A stretch of DNA of 64,000 nt, from positions 223,186,194-223,250,193 of the forward strand of contig OV050031.1 in NCBI GenBank assembly GCA_920105625.2. Direction: 5' to 3'. Positions 24,444-36,545 of the stretch are shown here, one piece after another. Position 1 is the stretch's first letter, and the number at the start of each line of letters is the position of its first letter. The stretch comes from Clusia tigrina (lineage: Eukaryota > Arthropoda > Insecta > Diptera > Clusiidae). The notes beneath the pieces were generated by a model that did no database searches, was not told the DNA's origin, and saw nothing but the letters and a program-made list of their open reading frames with translations. Position numbers and translations under genes: made by a program.

Positions 24444-25136
24444 AAAGGGGGGCCCTGATTTTCCCTGAACTCGTTGCTGATGCTTCGGTTTTTCACTGCG
24501 AAATTTGCCGTTCGTTCTGTTCGCTACAGTTTCAGAGGTGTTGCAACGCTGTTGCAGGTTGCAAACAATGCACGGGCTCCGCAATGCGAGCGTTTCTTTC
24601 GAGTTTTAATATTTCTTCCCACCCTCATGACATAATTAACTCATTTTTGTGCGCCGTTTGAAACCGTTGTCGGAGCAGATTTTTTCCTTCTGCTTCTTTT
24701 TCCAAATTAATTAAATTTTTTCTATGAATTTGTAGTGTTGTTTGTGTTATTACTGCTGTTATTGTTGTTGCTGTTGTTGTTCTTGTTGTTGGTGATGGTG
24801 CTTGCATTTTAAGATTTGTTGCAGATACTGCTGGCATTATTTGCAATGCGTTCAAATTGTCATGAGAGACTGCAGTTTTTCTCCGGAGGCTTGCGTTGTT
24901 TCCAGCACAGATTATTTGGGGGAAATTGTTCCGAGCATTTGGAGAAATCTGAGATTTTCCATGAATGCGGCTGTGGTGACGACTGTGGCAATTATTTGCG
25001 GGAGTCAGTCAGAGGCATGCCATTCCGTGGGTATATCATTATATTAAAAAGGATGCTTAGAGCTCTTGAGAAGGTAATGAGTGGGTTTAGGTAAATTAGG
25101 TAGCTATGCTTGGGACTAATTTGCAGAAAGAGGGGG
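24444..25136. other. 5' flank of Cad89D
   Basis: Upstream of the predicted start. The frame stays open to an alternative ATG at 24584. Around 24750-24800 there is a CAA/GTT trinucleotide run. No convincing initiator or TATA pair was found, so the transcription start may lie farther away on an unseen 5' exon. Confidence 0.45.
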
Positions 25137-25396
25137 TTGTGTTTCTTGGGAAAGGACTCATTTTAAGGCGAAAGGACTCATTTTAAAGCGACAAATTTTA
25201 AAATTTTCCTAATTTTAATGTGAAAGGAATCATTTTAATGATAGGACTCTTTTTATTGGGTAGGACTCATTTTAATGATAGGACTTATTTTAATGCGAAA
25301 GGACTAATTTTAATGCGAAAGGACTAATTTTAATGCGAAAGGACTAATTTTAATGTGAAAGGACTTATTTTATTGCGTAAGACTAATTTTAATTGC
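25137..25396 (+). repeat. Degenerate tandem array, about 20-bp unit
   Basis: Repeats of GCGAAAGGACTAATTTTAAT with indels and changes (GGACTCATTTTAATG, AGGACTTATTTTAAT), about ten copies. The central copies at 25286-25345 are nearly identical, indicating recent expansion. Confidence 0.85.
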
Positions 25397-25429
25397 TTCC
25401 TCATTACGAGTATACATTTCGGAGGATGA

Positions 25430-26065
25430 AAAATGTTCATAAAAATATTGGTTGTTCGTCAGTATCTCAATCCTGTTTCGCTCCAGTTTATCTCACTATT
25501 AGTTACAAAGAACTTCAAATTTTCTGCCTCCTGTTGTGATCCTGGAGGCATTTCCGAGGATGGAAAGTTTTCATATAAAGATTGATTGTTGGTCAGTATC
25601 CCAATCCTGTATCGCTCCAGATTCTCTGTGGTAATTTGAAAAATCTGACGACTAAGAACTTCCATTACAGTTCCAATTTTCTGTCTTAATTCTGGAGGCA
25701 TTTCGGAGGATGAAAAGTGTTCATACAAAGATTGATTGTTGGCCAGTATTCCAATCCTGTTTCGCTTCGGTTTCTCTGTAGTAATTTGATAAAACTCACG
25801 ATTTGTTACAAAGAACTTCCAATTTTCTGCCTTCTGTTGTGTTCCTGGCGGCATTTCCGAAGATGAAAAGTTTTCAGACAAAGACTGATTGTTAGCCAGT
25901 ATCCCAATCCTGTTTCGCTTTGATCAATCTCACGATTAATTACAAAGAACTTCCTCTACAGTTCCAATATTCTGTCTTCTGTTTTGATTCTGAAGGCATT
26001 TCGGAGGATGAAACGTTTTTATAAACAGATTGATTCTTGGTCAGTATCCCAATCCTGTTCACGTG
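25430..26065 (-). repeat. Satellite-like block, about 150-bp unit, 4+ copies
   Basis: The words CAGTATCCCAATCCTGT, TTACAAAGAACTTC, GGAGGCATTTCGGAGGATGA and AAAGATTGATTGTTGG recur every 145-155 bp. Three consecutive units (25459-25881) keep one minus-strand frame open for 140 codons, giving the repeated peptide words NQSLYE, SSSEMPP and RIGIL. A diverged partial copy lies at about 28740-28890. No known protein repeat is recognised. Confidence 0.82.
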
Positions 26066-26705
26066 GACATATGTGGTTTAGCAAAAAACATACCAGTAAA
26101 TTGTGGGATCGAAAGTCGCCTAGGATACAGGATATGAAATATAAATATAAATAAGGCTTTTCACTTCATAGACTTTAGTTGGAAGTACTCGTTCAGCCAA
26201 AATGTTGAGACCAATGATTAATTTTGAAAGCTTTGAAGAGTTTCTGGTTTCATTGGCTTCTTCGTTAGCATTTTTCCTTATATTTTTTAAAGGATTTAAT
26301 CCATTTTTTATCTTTAAAGTAATTCATCTGTTTAATTCACTTAAAAGTAATTCTTCATCTGCTTAAAAGTATTCGTGAAACATTTCATGATTGTTGTGAA
26401 TAATCAACTATCATATTTCTTTTATCCATTGGTATTGGTTCGTCCCTTGGCCATTAAGCGGTTAATCCTTCTAAAATTGAGTGGTTTAGTGCCATGTTTC
26501 CCAAGTGAAGATTGAATCCATTAAATCCGAAATACGAGTAGCTTTGGTAAAGGACCCTAGAGGTCAACACAGACACCGAAATGAGGAAGCAAAAACCTTA
26601 GTAAACTACAAATTGCAATTGTCCTGACTTTTGTCCTAGGATCTTAAGTTGTTTGTATATGTTAAAGGACCACATTATAGTCATACAACCGTTCGGACTA
26701 ATGTT
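26066..26705. other. Intergenic sequence
   Basis: AT-rich, no gene or repeat recognised. Confidence 0.5.
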
Positions 26706-26782
26706 GGGAAACAACTTCATTTGTATTGGGGGAAACAACTTCATTTGTATTTGGGGAAACAACTTCATTTGTATTGGGAAAT
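26706..26782 (+). repeat. Tandem array, about 23-bp unit x3
   Basis: Three copies of GGGAAACAACTTCATTTGTA plus TTG with small indels. Confidence 0.85.
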
Positions 26783-29555
26783 GAGGCACTCATCTTGCAA
26801 TATGAAATGTTACAATGAACTACTTCAATTGACATGGCAGTTGAAAGATGTTCTGGGAAACCTTTATTGTAATTGCCCCTATTCATTTATTCATCATGCC
26901 AGTGCAGCATCTTACTCAGACTATACTAAGCAAAACAATGATGTGACACAAATACTTCTTTGAACTTTGTACACTTTGCTCTCGTTGCACAGAAAAGTGT
27001 GGCAAAGCTGCCTCTTCTGAAGTAACTCAATGAATCAGCAGTTCTGAAGAGGTGGAACTATTTTTTTGATATGTGTGTATTTGGACCCAGTGTATTTGGC
27101 CGCAATGTATTTGTAAGCAATGTATTTGGCCGCGATGCATCTGAGCATTTTAAGTACGTCTTGTTTGGTGACCTGGGCTCGACATGATGACAACGGCCGC
27201 TCTAGTATGTCAGTGTAATTAAGCAGCTCTCCACGTTCCTTGAGGTGAAGTAAAAGTTCACAAGGACATATGCCAGGATCAACCATGAACTTCATTAACA
27301 CTTGACTTGAGTATTGCCTTGAAATTAGGCATGATTCAAGCCCGAAGCCATTCAGCCATTAAATTCACTTCACACATTTCCAGAAATTAGGCTTCCCAAC
27401 TGTTTTAGTTATGACTACGTTATATATGACTACGTATAACTGTACGGAGTGTTGTTAAATTAAAAAATATGTGTTTCGCTCTACGCTTAAATATGCCTCC
27501 TCTTTATATGTGTAGAAGAATGCAAATTTTGCATGGTTAAAAACTGTAGCAACGCATGCGCACACGCAGCAGCACCACAATTTTCTGCGTCTGCACTGAA
27601 CTTGAATTGAGTGGTAGCGCAATTTATTTCGTTATAACATGGACGTGCACATAAACAACGTGAAAACAAGCAACAACCACAACACCAACAACGCAGCGAA
27701 AAACTAGACCCGCAGTTTAACACGAAACGAGGTTATTTAACGGATCATTCAACAAAAGAGTCGAGCGACGAACGCGACGCTATCACAAGTGCGGCGATCA
27801 AAGTGGCAAGAGGCAAGTGGCCAGGGGCAAGCGGCAGCGACCAGCATCATGAACGATCATAAGAGCAACAAACGCTGCAGCTATGGCAGGCAGCAGTTAA
27901 ACTTGCCTTGTGATACACCAAAAAAATGTGTGGTCAACGATATGATTAAAATTGCAAATATGCACAGCTTCGAAGCACTCGTATCCTGGCAGTAAAATGG
28001 CATTTTCGTTGTGTAATTGTGTGTAGAGGCAACCTCTCCAGGCACTACTTTGAGTTCACAGACAAAAAAAGTTCGTTTAGTCCTTTTATGACACGTCACA
28101 ATTGGGTTAACACCACCACAGTATGCCTTCAAGCACACTAAACACTCAAACACTGAATCCGCACCAACTACATGGAGTACTCCGCTGTGTACTCGTACCG
28201 CGTCCGCACACTTGCAACAACGATCGCACTTCAAAACGAACTGAACGGCGTAGCCAGCAGTCAGAGCCACGGTTAGCAGCAGTCGCGGTGGCCGTCGTCA
28301 CCAGTTAAGCTGCTGAAGACAGCACACGCTGTGGAAATGTAGTGGAAATCTGCAAGCCAGCTCCAGCGCCAGCCACTAGCTTTCCACTGCTAATCTTGGC
28401 CTGGAATGAAGCTGCTTCACTTGGGAGAGTGTGGCCTCTTATCAACGGAGTTGTGCTGAACTGAACACTGCAAGAGATTAGAGACGCTGTGCTAGATGAC
28501 AATGCCAGTTGGCAGCGCTGAGCTAAATTATGACGCAGTGCGTGTTTAGGCGAGCGATGATGATGAGCAGTTCAGCTTTTGCATGCAGCAGCGCAGTTGG
28601 AGCATGGAATACAACAAAGACGCACAGTAGACGCGACAGTGTGGCAAATGTTCTTTTGTGCATAGAATGCTAAGACCAGCGGGTGGAAAATCTTCTGTGA
28701 AGCTTTGTGAGAGGATGAGGTTCTTTGGTCAAGCTCCTGAAATATCCCCCAACATTTTTCGTTTCCTTTCTCTGCGATAATTTGATAAATATCACGCTTA
28801 GTTACAAACTACATTTTTAACTATCTTCCGATTCCAAATTTCAATATACAGTTCCGATTTTCTGTCTCCTGATTTCATCCTGGAGCTATCTTATACATTT
28901 TTTTATATTTTGTGCGGAGACCTTTGATTCATTCTTAGGCAAAACTCCATACTCAAAGACTCTCTGCTACTCTGGCTGAGTTCCAAATTGTCAACATCCA
29001 AAACAAAGGTGTTGTTTTCGCTGCTTTATAGATAAGAGTACAATAGAAAGAAATACTTTCTCTCCACAATTGTATCGATTGCGTAGTTCTTTTGTTGTGT
29101 TACAACAATTCCGACTGTTTTCTATATTCATGGTTTGGAATTCAGGCATTTGTTGATATTTCTTCGCATTACACAAACCTGCAAGTTTCTTTCGAAATTA
29201 TTTATTTAAAAATAGAGATATCAATTTGAAGCGAGGTCTAAGAAAATGTTCCACTGTCCTCCCTCGATAAGCGAGTTTCGGGTTATATCATGTTGTGTAA
29301 AAAGTTTATTTTGCTGTTCAAAATGTGTGTGAAACCTGTGATTTGTTCTATGAAGAGTTGCTTGTTTAAGAATGATATGATTTGGATCCTGATGCTGCCG
29401 TGTCTTTGAGGGAATGTAATGTTATTATTTCTGTTAAGTTTCATGGTAATTATTTTACTAAACTTATTTAAATAAAGAACAAGCTAATAAATTAGATCTT
29501 TGTCTAATAATTCTAACTTTTAGAGGTCAGTAATTGGGAGATAATAACCGCCGTT
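26783..29555. other. Intergenic sequence, partly GC-richer
   Basis: No supported gene. At 27075-27140 there is a short degenerate repeat of TGTATTTGGCCGCAATG. Between about 27540 and 28660 the base composition is less AT-rich than its surroundings, with several open frames on both strands (for example 27881-28270 minus, 129 codons, and 27789-27995 plus), but none shows a family motif. An initiator-like TCAGTTCG on the minus strand near 28240 could mark a distant 5' exon of Cad89D, without other support. A diverged copy of the 150-bp satellite unit lies at about 28740-28890. Confidence 0.4.
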
Positions 29556-29865
29556 TAAAAGCGTCTCTGATTTCTAACTAACATCGTCTCGGACTTCCCA
29601 CTAACAGCGTCTCTGACTTTTCATTCACAGCGATCTAAGTCACTAACAAGGATCAAACTCATTGACTTCCCACAAACTGCGTCTCTGACTTCCCACTAAC
29701 AGCGTCTCTGACTTCCCACTAACAGCGTCTCTGACTTCCCACTAACAGCGTCTCTGACTTCCCACTAACAGCGTCTCTGACTTCCCACTAACAGCGTCTC
29801 TGACTTCTCACTAACAGCGTCTCTGACTTCTCACTAACAGCGTCTCTGACTTCTCATTAACAACG
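29556..29865 (+). repeat. Tandem array, 23-bp unit
   Basis: About ten to twelve copies of AGCGTCTCTGACTTCCCACT plus AAC. The core 29678-29810 is nearly perfect and the flanks are degenerate. It abuts the left side of a direct duplication and MITE copy B. Confidence 0.9.
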
Positions 29866-30045
29866 ATCAAAATCATTGCCTTCTCACATTGGTGCGGCAA
29901 TTTAACAGAGACTAAATGGTTACCTACAAGAGCAATGAGGTTAACATTGAGCATTGTCGCCGACAACTTAACAGCGACCAATATCACTGGTTGGTTCGAA
30001 ACAGAGAACCTATTGGCAGTTTCTGTTGCTCATTAACAGACATTT
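29866..30045 (+). repeat. Direct duplication, copy 1 of 2
   Basis: Shares many blocks with 30810-30997 in the same order: GGCAATTTAACAGAGA, AAATGG, CCTACAA, GACAACTTAACAG, CAGTTTCTGTTGCTCA / CAGGTTCTGTTGCTCA. The two copies flank MITE copy B, suggesting that the whole segment duplicated or that the element inserted beside a tandem duplication. Confidence 0.7.
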
Positions 30046-30083
30046 TGGAGCCATAGACTCCATTTGAATGCAATAACAGTGTA

Positions 30084-30479
30084 TTAAGGTGCAGATTGAC
30101 ATAAAACATAAGCAGTAACAGAACAGAAAATTATTATTCCGGAGTAAATTATGTTTCTGTTTGCGTTGCTCGTGCAGCCACATCAAATAGACACAGAGTT
30201 AGAGACAGAATTTACAAGAAATTATGCAAAATGGTTGCGTGAACGATAGAGAATTTTGTCATATTTATGGAACAGGCACATATATTACAACGCGGACATG
30301 GAAAACGAATTGGAGGTGTATAGAGAAGAGGAATCGTTTGCAGCGTTTTGTTAAGCTTTGGGAACGAGCTAGAGAGAAAATGAGGTACCTTTTAGTTTTC
30401 TAACCTAATAAACAAAATAAAATAGAAATTGTAATTGTACAATACAATTGAAATTATACAAATTACAAATTTATTAAAT

Positions 30480-30555
<76 letters not shown>

Positions 30556-30809
30556 AACTGATTTTCTTTCAAACTATTTTTACTATCTAACATTTAAATA
30601 GAAATATTTGATATTAAATATTCTTTAATACAAATGCCCCTTTACTGTTGGGAAGTTGTCCTCGCTGATGACGTTTCTTTTCTGTCGCCAAACTCTCATT
30701 TTCTATCGTTAAATTCTGTAGCTAGTCTATTACAAATTCTCTTGTTTATTTTATTTATGTTGCAAACGTATTGGATTCTGTTTCTGCTTTAAGTCACTCT
30801 GCATCTTAA
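30084..30809. mobile_element. TTAA-type MITE copy B with a long TA microsatellite
   Basis: Starts TTAAGGTGCAGATTGACATA (30084) and ends with the inverted TTTCTGCTTTAAGTCACTCT followed by GCATCTTAA (to 30809). Inside are TTTTCTATCGTTAAATTCTG words shared with copy A and a (TA)n run of about 36 units at 30483-30552, the longest pure microsatellite in the window. No ORF. Confidence 0.65.
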
Positions 30810-30997
30810 CAACGACTAATGTCATTGACTTCTCATAACAATGCTCCGGCAATTTAACAGAGAGTAAATGGCTGCCTACAATAAGGTTAATAGTGACCAA
30901 GTTCACCGACAACTTAACAGTGACCATCATCTGTGGTTAATTCGAAGTGGGTGGATTTAACAGAAAACCTACAAGCAGGTTCTGTTGCTCACTAATG
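30810..30997 (+). repeat. Direct duplication, copy 2 of 2
   Basis: Second copy of the segment at 29866-30045, diverged by substitutions and small indels. Confidence 0.7.
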
Positions 30998-31015
30998 ATG
31001 CAGGAAAGTCACTAC

Positions 31016-31236
31016 TAAAGGTGTAGAGTGACATAAAGCAGAAACGGCAACAGAGACATAATTCAGTAAGTTTGCAATAGAATATAAAATATTTAACAGC
31101 AGACCATGAGCGGTTGTCGACAAACGAAATAACTCATCGTGATTCATTTCTGTCCTTAATTTTTATAATTTCTGTTGCAAAAGTACTGTATTCTGTTTTG
31201 ATTGCCTTTTCTGATTTATGCCTCTCTGCACCTTAA
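31016..31236. mobile_element. TTAA-type MITE copy C
   Basis: Left end CTAAAGGTGTAGAGTGACAT then AAAGCAGAAACGG; right end TGTATTCTGTTTTGATTGCC ... CTCTCTGCACCTTAA. Interior words AACTCATCGTGA and TTTCTGTTGCAAAAGTACTG are shared with copies A and B. About 220 bp. Confidence 0.6.
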
Positions 31237-33779
31237 CCTGAGGCACCATTTGAATGCAGCAACTTAGCTACCAATCCTACCAATCCAAGTCCCAAAGGTA
31301 TTGAAATGTCTCATATAACTACATTGAAACTCTTACTTAATGAAAAAAAGTTCTATAGAGATACCGTCACAGAAAAATCTATTGTCATTTTGACTTATAT
31401 ACACTTGAATGATCGGTCACCATAGCCTGCCTGTGAATTAAGTGTGATTTTGCCGCCAGTGTCCAACTTGATTTATATGCAGAAGTACCGGTCGACCAAA
31501 TGTCCATCTTTTTGTTCCACAGTATAAAATCGAGTTTTCATTTTCAGTGCCAGAGCAACACCACGAGCAGAATTCATTTTTCCATGCTTCGTTGTTGCTT
31601 TACTTTACAATGGAAACAGTAATTTCATAATAATAAAAAAGATTAGCATAAACATAAACTGAAACACGGCCCAAAGTGGAAGAACGTCTTTCTCCGCGCA
31701 TTAACACCAAAAGTACGACGAAGCAAAAAAAAAAAACATATGTACGTAAAAAAGTGAAGAAAAGTTCAGAAAACGTGTTGCCCGCTTTTGTGCAACTCCA
31801 GAGCGCAAGAGGCCTTTTTATGATGCTAATAAATGCAAAGAAAGAAAAGCTGGGAAAAAATTTCATAGAAATAATATAAAAATGAAAAGAGGCAAGAACA
31901 AAGCGATAATAGACGAAGAGCCTTCGTGCTGCTAACGGTGCAGCGCATTGCACACTCGCACTCTTGCATACGCTGGAACGCTGATAACGCGCCTTCCCGA
32001 GAGAGATGCTACCCAGAGCTCAAATGCAGCCTGACTACGCTTGAATGCCGCAGTCGAAAGAAAAACGCTGCACGCTCACAATGAGGAAATCAAATCAATC
32101 CTCCTTCCAAGAGACGAGGCTGCTTCAAGTTGCAAGTTGGCGAGTGCCATTCATCTCCGCCCCAGTATTGGTGGTGGCCGGTGAGCATGCGCTAATGTAC
32201 GAGTGGTCTGTGGGCTGGGAAAAAGCGTGGCGTTGCAGGCAGCTGCGTGTGAATTCCGAAGTGGCCACGCAAACCTGTCTCGCAGTGCGCAATTATGTCT
32301 GGGTATTAGTATCGTCGCTGCAGACACTGTCAGCGCTTCAGAGTGTTTGCAAATTACGAGCACGCGACGCTGGAGCATTTGCAAGGCCCCCAGGACAGAT
32401 GAGTAGTGAGATAGAAAACAGTTCCAGGCCCCCAAACCTGAGTCAGCAGGCTGGAGATTACACATTAGAAGAAGTTCTTCTTGTTAGTGTTCTTCTCTTT
32501 CCCCACGGCTTTAATTCTGCTGACCCAGTCTGGACTTCTTGCACTAAGGATACATGCTCGTGCCTAAGGCGATAGACGACCCAGCATAGAGTTGCTTGAT
32601 TGACTGGTGACCCATATTCCATAGCTGTGCTACTTACTTCAGAATATGTGAACGCTGCTCTGCTCTGTCAAACGAGCTGAAAAGGATTTAGATCACTTTG
32701 GGCATGTTTCTTGACGAGCTGCCTTCAGTTGCTGGATAGAAAAGTAAAAGATTTGCTCATTAGCGTCATTAGAGTGGTTAAACTACATCTACGTTCCATA
32801 TTAGAACTCAGCTAGGCAGAATTCTATAAAATTTCACATTATTAATTTTGGACTTGGTTGCAATGGAGGAAAAGAAAGTTGAATTTTGTGAGAAAGAAGT
32901 TAAACGAAACCAATAAAAATAGTATAGTAAATATGTACATTACCGTGTCTGTTTCCCCAGGCAGTCGAGATGAAGCATTTAGTATAATTCTACGCTTGAA
33001 AGTTCTAATTCAAATTGTTTGCGCGCCGCATGACGTCGGTTGTTCCTCTGCAACTCACTTCCTGCAGTCTGTTATTTTAATGGTGTTGCGCTATAGTCAG
33101 CAGAATACGGTATGAACATGTTTCTTGTTTATACCAATGCTTGATTTAGCATTCGAATAAACTTATATTCTACTAAATTGTACATATTATTCGTATATAA
33201 AATGATGAATTTATTGTTTTCTAGCCTCCGTTCTGAAGTGGTAAGTAAGCAAGGTAGTCTCCTTCCCAGTCTCCCAATACCTATTTTTATAGCCAGCATT
33301 CCAACCAGATTCTCTAAATTCACTCTAGCATCCATGAAATTACGAAAAAGACAATTTATAGCTGGACAAGTGTAGTGAGCATATTCATGAGACTTTCAGT
33401 TATTTTTTCCGGCCGCTAAAAGTATGCTTTAAACTTTTCATGTCAACTACATATTTATTTATAATTTGTATGCAAGGACTATATAAAGTACAGCATAGTT
33501 TTGGGTGGCCCAAAAATGCACTAAAAATCTCATATGTTCATACTTGACGGTTAAAATATAAATATATGAAATAATGAACTGTTGTATATGCCTGCAAAAA
33601 TTTCATATAAATAAGAATTATAAGTTCAAATCTGAATACGCTGCGATAATTCTGGCGAAATTTTGGAATTATTGGATTGGACAAGCAATCAAAATAATCT
33701 TCCTTTTATGCTTAAAGTTTAATTTACTTAAAGAAACAGTTGAAGAAAGTTTATTACAACAGTTTCACAAAATTGGTTT
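31237..33779. other. Intergenic sequence with a weak promoter candidate
   Basis: No supported gene. A TATAAAA at 31523-31529 is followed by TTCAGTG with an initiator adenine at 31546 (spacing 23 bp, shorter than the usual 30). A 176-codon open frame (32045-32575, +) lies in GC-richer sequence but has no family motif. Its opposite strand is also open, so it is not called as a gene. Confidence 0.4.
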
Positions 33780-33868
33780 GTTAAGGTGCAGTCGCTCATT
33801 TTTTGCCGTTAAATTGTGCACTTTCTGTTGCAAATGTACTGAATTCTGTCTCTGTTGCAGTTTATGTT
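33780..33868. mobile_element. TTAA-type MITE copy D, fragment
   Basis: TTAAGGTGCAGTCGCTCATT followed by TTTGCCGTTAAATTGTGCAC, TTTCTGTTGCAAATGTACTG and AATTCTGTCTCTGTTGCAG. It combines a left terminus with right-half interior sequence, so it is an internally deleted copy. A 130-codon ORF here (33574-33966) runs across the element and is judged a chance frame. Confidence 0.55.
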
Positions 33869-34390
33869 GTCAATTTGCAGATTTAATTGACGAATATAAT
33901 GCCCTTTATATTTATTCTGTGTGCATTCCAGAATGTTCTACAAAAGTTGAGAATCGTGTTCAATAAAACAAATTGTGTTGCCTCATATCATCAGACAAGG
34001 ATCTCACTAGCCCTTCCTTACTATCGCTTTTACAATTGGTGAGAACGAAATAGCAATACCAGCACATGTGATTGAAGTAAAATTTCAATGTAAAGGTTAT
34101 AAATTTAAATTGGGCGCTTATTCATGACAACTGAAATGGCTATTTCGTTACAATACAAAATCAGCTTACGCACTGGTAATAAATAGATACCTACAAATCT
34201 ACAAAATATTGAACACAATCCATGAATGAAGCAGTCAGAGTAACCAATGTACAAACACAAGAAAAGTAAAGATTTTATTTAAAATCAGTTGAATTCAGCA
34301 TTACTTAAATATGTTGCAACAGAGCTAATAAGCCTGATTGGAATGTGAAGCAAATTACATGGTTTTTAATATACTACGTATATAACCCTT
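33869..34390. other. Intergenic sequence
   Basis: No gene or repeat recognised. Confidence 0.5.
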
Positions 34391-34396
34391 TTTTAT
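34391..34396 (-). terminator. Polyadenylation signal of the 99-residue CxxC gene
   Basis: AATAAA on the minus strand, 24 bp after the stop codon, implying a very short 3' UTR. Confidence 0.55.
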
Positions 34397-34419
34397 TCCA
34401 TCTCAAACTTATTGAGTCT

Positions 34420-34978
34420 TTAATTGCCAGCATTGCGGTAGCCTCCATTATATAGAGGTAAGTGGGCTGTGAATAAATCGCTGCCGCAGAAAAGGCAGAA
34501 TTGATCGAAATCCATTGGAATACTGCCAAAGGTCTCAATTGCAACGTTGTTGTTTATGTCATCTTCAAAGACCACTCGACCGTTCTCCATTATCTGAAAG
34601 GAGAGAAGAACAATGTATAATATACATACATATTACTCGTATGTATGTATATTTCATCTTTTTCGAGATACAATGCCACCAAGAGCATTCATTAAATATT
34701 GAGAATATCTCATAACCCATAAATAGGGAAACTTCGGGAAGACTTTTCAAATATATTATAAATGAAATTTTTTCAATATTTTCCTCTATTTTAATTTGAT
34801 TTATTTTTGCTACTTACATATTTAAAAAGAAAAACACAATTCAAGGACTTACAATTTCGACTCTTCCACCAGGCTGAGGGTATTCGCCCATTGGGTTTTG
34901 AGAGTCAGTTGTCTTTTTTTGTTTCTGCGATGGTTCCTCGGCGTCAACCTTTTCGGAATTTAATTTGGATTTTGGCAT
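34420..34978 (-). CDS. Unrecognised small CxxC protein, two exons, 99 aa
   Basis: I do not recognise the family. Exon 1 is 34978-34853 and exon 2 is 34593-34420. The 259-bp intron has a strong GTAAGT donor and a TCTCCTTTCAG acceptor, phase 0, with a TAA stop and an AATAAA close behind. The protein begins MPKSKLNSEK with a lysine/glutamate-rich, probably disordered first 30 residues. Next comes MGEYPQPGGRVEI, an acidic stretch (VVFEDDINNNVAIETFG) and a C-terminal FDQFCLFCGSDLF with cysteines at about 75 and 78, then HLPLYNGGYRNAGN. There is no signal peptide or membrane segment. One CxxC with a nearby histidine could bind metal only with further ligands or as a dimer. Good splice sites and a clean reading frame across the junction argue that it is real. 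A further upstream non-coding exon cannot be excluded. Confidence 0.66.
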
Positions 34979-36545
34979 TCTAACGGCTTTGATGGTGAAT
35001 TAGAAAATTCGCTTATCAATTGCAGTACAATGAATGTGGTAATGAACCAGTTGAAATAATTACTTAAAGATCACGCTAGGCTAATGAAAATTTCACGACC
35101 CAGACGTAATGTACGATTGACTGGAAATGAAAGTTTCAGAAGTACGCAAGCTTCGTATATTTCTGAAATTCCACTGCACTGTAATTTATTTTATAAATGT
35201 GGGTTCTATAACAATTTGCTTTATAATTACCTCCACTTTTAATATGCGTTTTTTCAGGAACATATTTCTTTTTCCATAATATATTCTGCCAATCTTTTGA
35301 ACTACCATTTGCGAAAAATCATATTTCAGTTATTAAAATAATTTAAAAGTAAAGCTTTCATATTTGAAATATATGCAAAGCCTGTAAAACTGTTCAGAAT
35401 AAGAGGCTACAGTTTGGAAAGTACTGCGAAAAGCTGAGCTGGCAACAGTCCAGTACAGAGACTGGATATCATATGTTATGTCTACTGGATAATTTGAATG
35501 TTGATTGTTTGTTGATTAAAATAAAATAATAAATATAGTTTAGTATTATCATAAATTTACAAGTTCCGCTCTGAACGCGATTGCGATTTTAATAAAAGTT
35601 AAGACGGGAAACATAAAACAAATTCGACAGCTGTGAGCTTATAAATTCTGGATTAGCTATTGCTGTTCTTACAAATAAGCAGAAACATAAATGACACAAT
35701 TTATGTTTCTCCAATAACTCTAGAAACTGTTAATCTGTGACCGCTGTTAACATAACTTTAACAGTCTCTGGTGCCAGCCGTACATTTTCGGGTCTATTGT
35801 GACCTTCTTGTATTTGTTATTACTGTTTTCTGGTCACAGCAAGAAATAAATTTGTATTATTTGAATTTATGGTTAAATTTTTGAAGAAGTCCTTGTAACA
35901 CAGTAAAATAAATAAACAAATAGTATGTAAAATTATATAATGCATATATAATGAGGAACTCTGATTAGTATTATATTATTTAAAGAGTTTAATTAAGTTT
36001 AAATGCAGTTGCTAGCAAAAATTGCATGCACATAATTTCACCATATGACATACCACCACATATGACCTCAACTTAAATCCGTTTTGACATATGTATGTAC
36101 ATAGTTTCATCCAATACTGTTCATTACAATAGTGTGGAGAGATATAATTTGTTAGATTAGTTATGTGTGGAGTGACGGAGAATGGGGAGTGAGGCAAATT
36201 GTGTTTTAATTGTGAATGAGAACAACGAATCCTAGAGTCGTGAATACAATATTTTTCTTGTTTAATTCAAAGAGGTTATATATTAGACTAATGATGAAGC
36301 TCCAACTTATCCCAGCAGAAATTTAACACTTCAAATTGTACAAAGTTAGTACTCAAAGTTGGTACCGCCAGGCTAAGACAATGTAACCCTGTAGAAGTGT
36401 CTCCATTGATATCATATTAGTCCCACAGGAGGTATTAAAATAAGCATAGTATTATACTGAAGCTTAGCAAAAGGAATCCTAAGGCGCACACGCCTTTCTA
36501 TCACCATTTAGCTGAGGCATTTGCTGAGGTTTATTCTTAAATGTG
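34979..36545. other. Intergenic sequence
   Basis: Contains the 5' side of the small CxxC gene. No initiator/TATA pair found. Otherwise AT-rich and without a recognised gene. Confidence 0.45.

Noticed and set aside
25286..25345. Regular short repeats as a CRISPR-like array
   Set aside because: Repeats are directly tandem without unique spacers; the sequence is a eukaryotic minisatellite.
27035..27301. 88-codon minus-strand ORF with KERGELLNYTDILERP
   Set aside because: Protein-like in places but the end is a tandem repeat, and no family was recognised; left unannotated.
27881..28270. 129-codon Cys-rich minus-strand ORF
   Set aside because: Several CxxC pairs but irregular spacing, no zinc-finger pattern and open frames on the other strand as well.
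31523..31550. TATAAAA followed by TTCAGTG as a promoter
   Set aside because: Spacing of 23 bp is shorter than the usual 30, and no gene can be attached.
32045..32575. 176-codon + strand ORF
   Set aside because: Lies in GC-richer sequence where stops are rare; the opposite strand is also open; no domain, signal or family motif.
33574..33966. 130-codon Cys-rich + strand ORF
   Set aside because: Runs through a MITE fragment; the cysteines come from the transposon's TTTCTGTTGC words.
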